DNA of 35,095 nucleotides from CFX2 sp014338005. Its GTDB lineage: Bacteria; Chloroflexota; Anaerolineae; Aggregatilineales; Phototrophicaceae. Where the stretch lies: contig SZPE01000048.1 in NCBI GenBank assembly GCA_030263555.1, positions 1 to 35,095 of the forward strand. The letters run 5' to 3'. Within the stretch, counting starts at the first letter, position 1. Every line of letters begins with the position of its first letter. The position numbers and the translations under genes are program-made. The notes under the pieces are model-generated. The model had not been told where the DNA came from, ran no database searches, and was given only the letters and a program-made list of their open reading frames with translations. Positions 1-6,585 of this stretch are shown here, piece by piece.

Positions 1-1
1 G

Positions 2-400
2 CCTTTCAGGCTCATCTGGATAACACGTTCTTTCATTTCGACTGGATTGACAAATACCTACCAAGTCCATTATGTCATTCCGTTTTCATTTGACCATAAT
101 ATCTGGCGAATAACACCTGCACACGATAAACGCCACCCCGCCGTATTCCCCTTAGAACTTGCAGAGAGAGTTATCAGCTATTATTCCTTTAAAAAAGATG
201 TTGTGCTGGATCCATTTGCAGGCATAGGTACGGTTGGGCGCGCGGCTGTCAGATTAGATCGTCGCTTCGTTCTAATCGAACGTGAGAAACAGTATGTTGA
301 GGTCATTCGTCATGAAGCTAAATCGTGGTTAGGACACAAAGCAAAACACATTTTGACTATCAACTGCTCGCCAATTGACATAAGTGACACCCTGTTTTAA
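2..400 (+). CDS. site-specific DNA methyltransferase (N4/N6), 3' end only
   Basis: This is the C-terminal part of a DNA amino-methyltransferase; the frame is open to the left edge, so the start is outside the window. The motif DPFAGIGT (the SAM-binding FxGxG motif I) follows the block HPAVFPLELAERVI, and a conserved GhE-like strand (FVLIERE) and EYxxV-like helix come after it. Motif I at the C-terminal end, with the catalytic (S/D)PPY motif expected upstream and not visible here, is the beta-class order. It probably protects DNA against the adjacent CfrBI-like endonuclease, whose ATG lies 11 bp after this stop. Base composition is clearly AT-richer than the rest of the window, suggesting horizontal acquisition. 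An internal TTG at 47 could be called as a start, but the upstream residues also look coding. Confidence 0.85.
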   Translation, partial: PFRLIWITRSFISTGLTNTYQVHYVIPFSFDHNIWRITPAHDKRHPAVFPLELAERVISYYSFKKDVVLDPFAGIGTVGRAAVRLDRRFVLIEREKQYVEVIRHEAKSWLGHKAKHILTINCSPIDISDTLF

Positions 401-410
401 GGAGTCAACG

Positions 411-614
411 ATGGCGGATAAGAAATCAATCTCGAGGTTATCGGAGCTTTTGTCATCTTCTGAGCTAGAACTCATTTCTGCCAAAGGTGGAAACCTGATA
501 AAAACTGTAGGTTTAGAATCTATTCGCGATGTTGTGTTTGATGTGTTAACAGGAAGGAATATCAGAAATTCAACTGAAAATTTGACCCGTAGAAGAATTG
601 CTATGCTATCTTAA
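411..614 (+). pseudogene. N-terminal piece of frameshifted CfrBI-like restriction endonuclease
   Basis: A 67-codon frame starting at ATG 411 behind a strong ribosome binding site (AAGGAG, seven bases upstream), ending in TAA at 612-614. It follows the methyltransferase directly, as the endonuclease gene of a restriction-modification pair often does. The next frame (-1 relative to this one) continues with plausible protein from about 611 (LKLFIEGSHKADHF...) straight into the large endonuclease frame. The two pieces together would give a protein of about 365 residues, close to what I recall for CfrBI-type enzymes. I therefore read this as the first part of a single gene broken by a one-base indel near 593-612. 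A genuine small separate protein is less likely. Confidence 0.6.
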
Positions 615-652
615 AACTTTTTATAGAAGGTTCACATAAAGCCGACCATTTT

Positions 653-1507
653 GTGGACGACTTGCCTAAGCTGGCAATGCAAACACTTAAACAGCGAGGT
701 GCGTCCGTTGAAAAATTGCTGGCTGCCTGGGTGCTGGGGTTGACCGGCAAAGGTATTCAGAACGTGCTACGAAGTGACCATCGTTTAGTCCAAGAGTATC
801 AACATGCATATGTTGATACTTGTAATCAGGTTGTTGCGCGATATCGGCAAGAGTACGGCGAATTAACGGGGTTTCTAGAACTCGGAACGGGCGTAAAGGC
901 TAATTTGGACTGGCTCTTTATGGTATATCTGTTAAATACTATCGGTTCTCAGACTCTAACCATTAGAGGGTCTGAGAAATCGCTTTATGGAAAGTTCTTC
1001 GAAAAGTTAATTCTTGGGTCTTTACTACAGATATTAGGATTTGAACATGTACCCTCAGGCGATTCGGAACGACTGAATCGCGTTTTCTGGCTTTCATCAA
1101 ATATCGAACGTGAGCGCGAAAGCGATGCAACTCTGTTATATGAACCCGGAAAGGGAATCCGCTTTGATATTGGCTTCATTGGCAGTGGAAACACAGAAAT
1201 TTCGCTGGACAAGGTGTCACGCTATCGCCGGGAAGTTGAGATGGGTAGCACCCACTGGTTTATGGTAACCATTATTCTTGTTGATCGGATCGGCGAGCGC
1301 AGCAATATAGAGCATCTGGCCCAGGAAATTGGCGGAACAATTATCCAAATGAGCGCCGGATATTGGCCGCAAAAAGTTGCCCGAACGCTCAATCGCATAC
1401 TGGGTTTCGAGCATGTATTGATTGAAATGGAGCAAGATGATATTGAGGACTATTTGAAGCAAAAACTTCAGGAAGTATCTCTGGTTAACTTTCTCCCTAA
1501 TACGTAA
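653..1507 (+). CDS. CfrBI-like type II restriction endonuclease, main body (out of frame with its start)
   Basis: The 284-residue product resembles the CfrBI restriction endonuclease family (type II, from memory a CCWWGG-type cutter). Recognisable blocks are LDWLFMVYLLNTIGSQTL, RGSEKSLYGKFFEKLILGS, and RFDIGFIG followed by EISLDKVSRY, which may hold the acidic/lysine catalytic residues. GTG 653 is the first conventional start in this frame, but it has no good ribosome binding site. Homology-like sequence extends back to about 611, so the natural start is probably ATG 411 in the other frame. If the frameshift is real, the enzyme is probably inactive or poorly made. AT-rich composition matches the methyltransferase and differs from the GC-rich DNA beginning around 1540. 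Family assignment is from sequence memory and not confirmed by search. Confidence 0.65.
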   Translation: MDDLPKLAMQTLKQRGASVEKLLAAWVLGLTGKGIQNVLRSDHRLVQEYQHAYVDTCNQVVARYRQEYGELTGFLELGTGVKANLDWLFMVYLLNTIGSQTLTIRGSEKSLYGKFFEKLILGSLLQILGFEHVPSGDSERLNRVFWLSSNIERERESDATLLYEPGKGIRFDIGFIGSGNTEISLDKVSRYRREVEMGSTHWFMVTIILVDRIGERSNIEHLAQEIGGTIIQMSAGYWPQKVARTLNRILGFEHVLIEMEQDDIEDYLKQKLQEVSLVNFLPNT

Positions 1508-1775
1508 TCCAAATTAATATGAATAAATATACTACGATGGACGAATGCGCCCTGGCGGAGTGAGGAGAGCGATCATGACGGATAAACTCAAACCCGGAAT
1601 CGGAATAAACGATCTGTACGTCGAACCAATGCCAGGGCAGTAACGCTGCCGGCGGCACGCTCGCCATTATAGCCGAATGAGAAACGCCCGGCGCGGCGCA
1701 CATCGCCTCGCGCCCGGCCTGCCGGTGTGTTATGTTATAGGCGGTTGACCGTTTAGTTGAAACAACGCCTGTAAC
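1508..1775. other. intergenic region at island boundary, with a possible 22-codon ORF
   Basis: Composition changes here from AT-rich (left) to GC-rich (right), so the right junction of the restriction-modification island probably lies near 1510-1560. Two tiny plus-strand frames sit in tandem: ATG 1519 to TGA 1563 (14 codons), then ATG 1575 to TAA 1643 (22 codons, MTDKLKPGIGINDLYVEPMP...) with a good GAGGAG site seven bases upstream. They resemble the remains of a disrupted gene more than functional peptides. Nothing else is recognisable before the propeller gene. Confidence 0.3.
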
Positions 1776-3248
1776 TTGGAACGCAGAACACGGAACATCT
1801 TTTTATCTCCTTTCGACCGGCTGGTACTGGTCGTCGCGCTGCTGCTTGCAGGCGCGGTTGGGCTGACACTCGTCCTGGGCGACCGGGTGGGCGTGACGCT
1901 CCAGCGTGCCGCGCCGCTGGGCCAGGCCCGCAGCACCAGCCGCATTATCATGCAGTTCAGCGAAACCATGAACCGCGACAGCGTAGCCGAACGGCTGTAT
2001 GTGGCGCAGGTGAAGCCGGAAGCGGCGGCCAACCCCGACGCGCTGCGCCCCGATGACGTGCTGGCGCAGGTCGGCGGGCAGATCACCTGGAGCAGCGCAA
2101 CGTTAACCTTCACCCCGGCGGCGGCGCTGATGCCGGGCGCGGCTTACGTGGTGCAGTTGGAGGCCGGCGCAGCCGGCGAAACCGGGCGGCAGGTGCTTTC
2201 GGAATACCGCTTCAGTTTTATGGTACGCAGCCCGCGCGTGGCTTATCTCGCCCCTGCCAGCGGCGCGCCGCTCAATATCTGGCTGGCCGATCCTGCCGAC
2301 TTGTCCGGCGCGCGGCAGATCACTTTCAGCCCATCGGGAGTGTTCGATTTCGGCGTCAGCCCGGACGGAAGCGCAGTCGCCTATTCCGAGCGCAACACCA
2401 ACACCGGCACGTCGGACATCAAACTGCTGAACCTAGAAACCGGCGCGGTGCAGCAGCTTACCAACTGCCAGGATGCCGACTGTACGACCCCGGTCTGGCG
2501 GCCTGATGGCCGCGTCATCGGCTACGAGCGCGTGGAATTAAACAGCGATCTGGAGAACGTGGGCGTCAGCCCCACCCGCATCTGGCTGATTGACCTGAGT
2601 ACGACGCCCGCCACCACGCGCCCGCTGTTCGACGACTCGCAGATTCTCGGCTACGGCTTGCAGTGGTCGCGGGACGGCAGCCGCGCTACCGTGTTCGATA
2701 TCAACAGCCAGGGTATCCTGCTGCACGACTTCAACACCGGCGTGACGGCCATCATACCCAGCCGCTACGGCAGCACCGGGTCGCTTTCGCCGGACGGCAC
2801 AAAAATCGTATTCCCGGAAGTGACGCTGGCCGCCGGTCAGGCGCGTTCGTATTTGCAGCTGGCCGATGTGACCGCACAGACGGTCGAGCCGCTGAGCTAC
2901 CCCGACGATGCAGTGGACGACGACGCAGCGGCCTGGAGTCCTGACGGCCAAAAGCTGGTTATCGCGCGGCGTTATACCGACGACCGCTTCACGCCGGGGC
3001 GGCAGCTTTTTCTGATGAACCCGGCGGACGGCAGCGCCGAGCCGCTGGTGGTGGACGAGCGTTACGCCAACGGCTTTTTTTCCTTCGACCCCACCGGCCA
3101 GCAGATCGCCATCCAGCGTTTTCCGCAGCTTATGCCGGACGGCCAGCTGAACAATACCGGCACGCCGGAAATCTGGACGTACAACCTGTCAACCGGCGCG
3201 CTGGCGCAGGTGGCGGTGGACGCTTTTTACCCCCGCTGGGTGCCGTAG
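1776..3248 (+). CDS. membrane-anchored Ig-like / PD40 beta-propeller protein
   Basis: The 490-residue product has a short basic N-terminus and one hydrophobic segment (about residues 14-34), consistent with a signal anchor. An SbsA-type Ig-like domain follows (about 55-150; FSETMNRDSV and LTFTPAAALMPGAAYVV are typical). The rest (about 155-490) contains repeated PD40/TolB-like blades with motifs such as SPDGSAVAYSE, WRPDGRVIGYE, SPDGTKIVFPE and WSPDGQKLVIARR. Such proteins sit outside the membrane and probably bind ligands or partners; no catalytic residues are visible. The start is TTG 1776, the first start codon giving the complete signal anchor. A TlpA-like thioredoxin gene follows on the same strand 88 bp later. 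The exact role is unknown. Confidence 0.85.
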   Translation: MERRTRNIFLSPFDRLVLVVALLLAGAVGLTLVLGDRVGVTLQRAAPLGQARSTSRIIMQFSETMNRDSVAERLYVAQVKPEAAANPDALRPDDVLAQVGGQITWSSATLTFTPAAALMPGAAYVVQLEAGAAGETGRQVLSEYRFSFMVRSPRVAYLAPASGAPLNIWLADPADLSGARQITFSPSGVFDFGVSPDGSAVAYSERNTNTGTSDIKLLNLETGAVQQLTNCQDADCTTPVWRPDGRVIGYERVELNSDLENVGVSPTRIWLIDLSTTPATTRPLFDDSQILGYGLQWSRDGSRATVFDINSQGILLHDFNTGVTAIIPSRYGSTGSLSPDGTKIVFPEVTLAAGQARSYLQLADVTAQTVEPLSYPDDAVDDDAAAWSPDGQKLVIARRYTDDRFTPGRQLFLMNPADGSAEPLVVDERYANGFFSFDPTGQQIAIQRFPQLMPDGQLNNTGTPEIWTYNLSTGALAQVAVDAFYPRWVP

Positions 3249-3267
3249 GGGAGAGCTGCCCGTTCCA

Positions 3268-3339
3268 AGTTACCAGTTACCGGTTTTTAGCCCTGATAAT
3301 TATTGACTACAGACTATTGACTAACGATTACCGACGATG
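3268..3339 (+). repeat. heptanucleotide-periodic repeats, two tracts
   Basis: Two tracts with a seven-base period lie just before the thioredoxin start. At 3268-3288 the units are AGTTACC, AGTTACC, GGTTTTT. At 3305-3339 they are GACTACA, GACTATT, GACTAAC, GATTACC, GACGATG. They resemble the short tandemly repeated repetitive (STRR) heptamers known from cyanobacterial intergenic regions. Related tracts occur at 3931, 4087, 8665 and 23856. Confidence 0.6.
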
Positions 3340-3927
3340 ACTTCCCCGAACCAACCTCCACCAAGCCTAAGCCGCCGGCCATCGCCGGTGCTGCTGATTT
3401 TTCTGATCTTCCCCGCGCTGGGGCTGGTCGCGGCGGCGGCTTTTGCGCTGGCGAACCGGGGCGAAACCGGCGCGCCGCCCACGCCGCTGCCGGTCACGCT
3501 GGCGCAGCCGTCGCTTATGAACCGGAGCGCGCCCAATTTTGAACTGCCGGGGCTGGACGGCGGGACTTACCGCCTGTCCAGCTATCGCGGACAGGTGGTG
3601 TTCATCAACTTCTGGGCGACCTGGTGCGAGCCGTGCCGCCGTGAACTGCCCGCGCTGGACGATTTTGAGGCCGCCGGCGCGAAAGTTCTGGCGGTCAACA
3701 ACGGCGAAACGGCGGAACAGGTCGAGTCCTTTCTGGAAGCGAACGGCGTTCAAAAGCTGGCGGTGCTGCTGGACGCCGATTTTGCCGTCAGCCGCCGCTA
3801 CCGCGCCGACCGCCTGCCCATGACCTATGTGCTTGACCCGGCGGGCGTGGTGCGGTATATCCATATCGGCGAAATCACGGCGGAAGACCTGGCTGCTTAT
3901 GTCGAGGCCTTAACGTCCGGTTCTTAG
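3337..3927 (+). CDS. TlpA/ResA-like membrane-anchored thioredoxin
   Basis: The 196-residue product has an N-terminal membrane anchor (about residues 17-40, LLIFLIFPALGLVAAAAFAL) and then a redoxin/AhpC-TSA-like thioredoxin fold. The active site is WCEPC in FINFWATWCEPCRRELP, and the cis-proline loop is probably at RLPMTYVLDP. Proteins of this family reduce disulfides on the outer side of the cytoplasmic membrane, for example in cytochrome c maturation. No cytochrome genes are nearby, so the substrate is unknown. Start ATG 3337 sits directly after a run of heptamer-type repeats, and no clear ribosome binding site is visible. Length fits the family. Confidence 0.9.
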   Translation: MTSPNQPPPSLSRRPSPVLLIFLIFPALGLVAAAAFALANRGETGAPPTPLPVTLAQPSLMNRSAPNFELPGLDGGTYRLSSYRGQVVFINFWATWCEPCRRELPALDDFEAAGAKVLAVNNGETAEQVESFLEANGVQKLAVLLDADFAVSRRYRADRLPMTYVLDPAGVVRYIHIGEITAEDLAAYVEALTSGS

Positions 3928-3977
3928 TGCAGTTTCCAGTTACAAGTTGTCAGTTACCGGTTTAAATCACAACCCTT
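3925..3977 (+). repeat. dispersed 53-bp direct repeat, copy 1
   Basis: Matches 23850-23902 over 53 positions with three mismatches that I can see (a/g, t/c, g/a). Its core (3931-3965) is itself built from heptamers beginning AGTT or GGTT. It begins at the stop codon of the TlpA-like gene. Both copies have the same orientation. Confidence 0.75.
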
Positions 3978-4086
3978 GATGACCCTGAATACCTGATCTG
4001 GCATCTTATGGACTCGTGATTTACAGGCAGTATTCAAACCTGATATGTTAAGATTATACTAGAGACTGATAACCAGAGGCCCAGAG

Positions 4087-4128
4087 ACTAAAGACTAAAG
4101 ACTAAAGACTAAAGACTAAAGACTGACG
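4087..4128 (+). repeat. tandem heptamer repeat (GACTAAA)n
   Basis: Five perfect GACTAAA units followed by GACTGAC, with a slightly offset GACTAAC at 4130-4136, ending immediately before the glycosyltransferase start at 4141. It lies in the 213-bp AT-rich gap after the TlpA-like gene and leaves no room for a normal ribosome binding site. Unit length of seven excludes a CRISPR array. Confidence 0.85.
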
Positions 4129-4140
4129 GACTAACGACCG

Positions 4141-5265
4141 ATGAGCATCTATGATGTGCTGTCCCGCCTGTTTCCCACCCGCCCCGCGCCGGAAAATCCC
4201 CGGCGTATTGTGCTGATTCAGCCCTGCTGCATCGGTGATGTGGTGCTGGCGACGGCGGCGCTGGCCGCGCTGCGGCGCGCGTATCCGGCGGCGTTTATCA
4301 CCTGGGCGGTCGGAAGCTGGTCAAAAGGTGTGATCGAGGCGCACCCGATGGTGGACGCCGTGATGGACACCGGCCCGGAGGCGCTGCCGGTGTATTCGCC
4401 GCGCAGCCTGTGGCGTTTTGCCGCCAACCTGCGCGCCGGGCGTTTTGACCTGGCGGTTTCGCTGGTGCGCTCCCCGTTGATGAGCGCCGCCGTGCTGCTG
4501 GCGGGCATCCCACACCGCGCCGGCTTGGACAGCGCCGGGCGTGGTTTTGGTTATAATCTGCGCGTTCCGGTTGACCCGCACGCGCCCCGCCACGAGGCCG
4601 AAATTTACCTGGATGTGGCGCGCGCGCTGGGGCTGGATGTGTCCGGCTGCCGCGCCACCATACCCACGCGGGAATCTGACCGGGATTATGTGCGGGCGCT
4701 GCTGGACGAGCAGGACATCGGCGCGCCGTATATCGTCCTGTCGCCGGCGGGCGGGCGCAACCCCGGCATGGTGATGGACACCAAACGCTGGCCGCCGCAT
4801 CACCTGGCCGTCCTGGCCGACCGGCTGGCGGCGCGGCTGGCGGCACGGGTGGTGCTGGTTGGCGGGCCGGACGACGATCTGCTGCTGGCGGCGGTGGCGG
4901 AAATCATGCAGTCACCGGCTCTGCGGCTGGCCGGGAAACTGAGCTTCGGCCAAATCGCGGCGCTGGCAGCGGGGGCGCGGCTGTACGTGGGCAGCGATAC
5001 CGGCCTCACCCATCTGGCGGCGGCAGCCGGCGCGCCGACGGTGATGATCCTGGGGCCGTCCGACCCGGCGCGGTATGCGCCCTTTGCCGACAGCGCCGTC
5101 GCCCTTTGGAAGCCGGTTCCCGTCAGCCGGAGCGGTGTGGCCGGCGGCGCGCCGAAAGACTGGGACTGGGCGCGCGACGGCATCGGCGTGGACGAGGCGG
5201 AGGCGCGCATCCTGGCTTTTTTGGAAAACGCCGCGCCGGGATATAAACCTAAAAACATCGGTTAA
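4141..5265 (+). CDS. glycosyltransferase family 9 (heptosyltransferase-like)
   Basis: The 374-residue product has the GT9/ADP-heptose:LPS heptosyltransferase layout. The N-terminal Rossmann lobe opens with RIVLIQPCCIGDVVLATAAL (the GDVVLA loop is typical) and the C-terminal lobe has VVLVGGPDDD, LAGKLSFGQIAAL and YVGSDTGLTHLAAAAGAPT, the sugar-nucleotide site of this family. It should transfer a sugar from an activated donor to a cell-surface glycan or lipid. If the host lacks LPS, as expected for Chloroflexota, the acceptor is something else. Start ATG 4141 directly follows the heptamer repeat; no clear ribosome binding site is visible. The gene stands alone. Confidence 0.92.
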   Translation: MSIYDVLSRLFPTRPAPENPRRIVLIQPCCIGDVVLATAALAALRRAYPAAFITWAVGSWSKGVIEAHPMVDAVMDTGPEALPVYSPRSLWRFAANLRAGRFDLAVSLVRSPLMSAAVLLAGIPHRAGLDSAGRGFGYNLRVPVDPHAPRHEAEIYLDVARALGLDVSGCRATIPTRESDRDYVRALLDEQDIGAPYIVLSPAGGRNPGMVMDTKRWPPHHLAVLADRLAARLAARVVLVGGPDDDLLLAAVAEIMQSPALRLAGKLSFGQIAALAAGARLYVGSDTGLTHLAAAAGAPTVMILGPSDPARYAPFADSAVALWKPVPVSRSGVAGGAPKDWDWARDGIGVDEAEARILAFLENAAPGYKPKNIG

Positions 5266-5348
5266 AAAACTGTGACGTTCCGTTAAAATCATTAAGCTAT
5301 ACAGAGAAACGTCCGCGTTTATAATGGTGGCATGGGAATCAGCTACGG

Positions 5349-5855
5349 ATGCAGACGATGATTCACAATTACCCGGTTTACGTGCGCGTGCCAACCGAAA
5401 ACGAAACACCTTACCTGAAAAATCGAAGCTGTGCCGAAGCAATCATCGGCGTGGTGATTGAAGCGCAGAAGCAGGAGTGGATGCAGCTTCACGGATTTGT
5501 CGTGCTGCCAGAGGCACTGGAACTGGTAGCGACGCCCACCAAACAGGGCGTGGCCGGCATGGTTGCCCACATCCAGTCGGAAACCATTCCGCTGCTGGCG
5601 ATCCTGCTGCCGGGCGCGAACCTGATCTGGGAAAAACGCTTCATGCAAATTCCGCTGACCTCCCAGCGGGCGCTGGATGCCCGGCTGGCGATGCTGCTGC
5701 TGGCCCCGGTCGCCTGCGGCATTGTGGAGATGGCCGCCTCGTACCCTTACAGTTCGGCCAATCCGCGTTATGCGGCGGCCGTTTCGGCCTACAGCGGCTT
5801 CCAGAAACCGCCAGAAACCGAAAATGCAGCGGACGCGCAGAAAGCCGCTTCTTAA
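5349..5855 (+). CDS. REP-associated (Y1/IS200-like) transposase homologue lacking the HUH motif
   Basis: The 168-residue product follows the outline of REP-associated tyrosine transposases: an initial YPVYVRVPTENE strand, a central LHGFVVLPEALELVATP strand, the IWEKRFMQIPLTS segment, and the C-terminal block APVACGIVEMAASYPYSSANPRY, equivalent to the usual NPVRAGLV...YPYSSA. The central strand should carry the metal-binding HUH motif (MPNHVHLL-like), but here it reads LPEALELV, so both histidines are missing. It is therefore unlikely to cut DNA and may be a domesticated DNA- or RNA-binding protein, or a decaying gene with an intact frame. A TATAAT-like box lies at 5320-5325. ATG 5358 is an alternative start. 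An inverted repeat spans the gene end (5840-5879). Confidence 0.6.
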   Translation: MQTMIHNYPVYVRVPTENETPYLKNRSCAEAIIGVVIEAQKQEWMQLHGFVVLPEALELVATPTKQGVAGMVAHIQSETIPLLAILLPGANLIWEKRFMQIPLTSQRALDARLAMLLLAPVACGIVEMAASYPYSSANPRYAAAVSAYSGFQKPPETENAADAQKAAS

Positions 5856-5879
5856 GGCGGCCTTCGACTTGCGGCTTTC
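5840..5879. terminator. inverted repeat at the end of the transposase-like gene, possible bidirectional terminator
   Basis: GAAAGCCGC (5840-5848) pairs perfectly with GCGGCTTTC (5871-5879), and an inner GCCGC/GCGGC pair (5844-5848 with 5857-5861) offers an alternative fold. It overlaps the stop of the plus-strand gene and faces a convergent minus-strand gene. There is no clear U-run, so it could also be a REP-like palindrome. Confidence 0.4.
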
Positions 5880-5947
5880 CAGCCCTTCAGTGGGCCTGGT
5901 TTTCTGGAAACCGTACCCTTCAAAATATGGCGGCGCTTTTCCCGCGA

Positions 5948-6478
5948 TCAGGCGCAGGTTTTCAGTTTGTCCACGTAATACTGCGCGAAGTTCAAAAAGC
6001 GTATGATCTCGGTGGTGTGGTCGAGGATTTCCGCCGCTACCTCGGCCATGCCCTTGCCGTTTGGCAGCCGCCGCCGGATGGCGCGTACCGCCGGGTCGGC
6101 CTGGAGGGCGCTGGCAGCCTGGTGGATGTAAACCGCGTGTTCCTTTAGCGCCTGCACCATGCTCGTGATGTACAGCGCCGGCGTGTACTGGGTAGGCAGC
6201 GTGGCGCTGCCGCCCTGGATGATGTCCACCATTTCGGCGGCGTTCCAGCGCATGGTCACGAACACGTCGCGCAGGCCGGTGGTCGGCAGGTCGCCGGGCA
6301 TCGGGTCGGCCAGCAGCACAGTGTCGGTTTCCGGCAGGCGAAAGATGATCTGGGTATAAACGTGGATGACGGTTGACGTGAGCTTTATTTTGTCCTGGAG
6401 CGCACCGTGCATCACCGTATTGATAAAATGCTGTGGGTTATAACGTTCCCATTGGGAGCGTGTTTCCTCGTGTAACAT
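5948..6478 (-). CDS. hypothetical protein
   Basis: I do not recognise this 176-residue product (from ATG 6478). It has no signal peptide or membrane segment and looks cytoplasmic and largely helical in its second half (blocks such as SMVQALKEHAVYIHQAASAL and AEVAAEILDHTTEIIRFLNF). The first half has a strand-rich section (STVIHVYTQIIFRLPETDTVLLADPM). An upstream in-frame ATG at 6544 exists, but ATG 6478 has a ribosome binding site (AAGGA) ten bases upstream. That site lies within a perfect 14-bp inverted repeat, which hints at translational control. It is 107 bp downstream of the NHLRC2-like gene on the same strand. Confidence 0.65.
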   Translation of the reverse strand: MLHEETRSQWERYNPQHFINTVMHGALQDKIKLTSTVIHVYTQIIFRLPETDTVLLADPMPGDLPTTGLRDVFVTMRWNAAEMVDIIQGGSATLPTQYTPALYITSMVQALKEHAVYIHQAASALQADPAVRAIRRRLPNGKGMAEVAAEILDHTTEIIRFLNFAQYYVDKLKTCA

Positions 6479-6481
6479 CGT

Positions 6482-6569
6482 GCGCCCATCCTTACTCAAA
6501 GTTGATTCACTTTTGTTATATGAAACCAACCTAACACAAACCATAATAAAGGTTTGTAAGGATGGGCGC
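6482..6569 (-). promoter_or_regulatory. 14-bp perfect inverted repeat covering the ribosome binding site of the downstream gene
   Basis: GCGCCCATCCTTAC (6482-6495) and GTAAGGATGGGCGC (6556-6569) are exact reverse complements enclosing 60 AT-rich bases. An inner hairpin CAAACC/GGTTTG (6537-6542 with 6551-6556) competes for part of the same sequence. On the minus-strand transcript the arm nearest the gene contains the AAGGA site and ends three bases before ATG 6478. Pairing would hide the ribosome binding site if the upstream arm is transcribed. Confidence 0.5.
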
Positions 6570-6585
6570 GCCGTTGAAATGTGGT

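Noticed and set aside
600..620. Programmed -1 frameshift in the endonuclease gene
   Set aside because: No X-XXY-YYZ slippery heptamer or following stem was found; an indel or sequence error is simpler.
4087..4136. CRISPR array
   Set aside because: The unit is only seven bases with no spacers; it is a tandem heptamer repeat.
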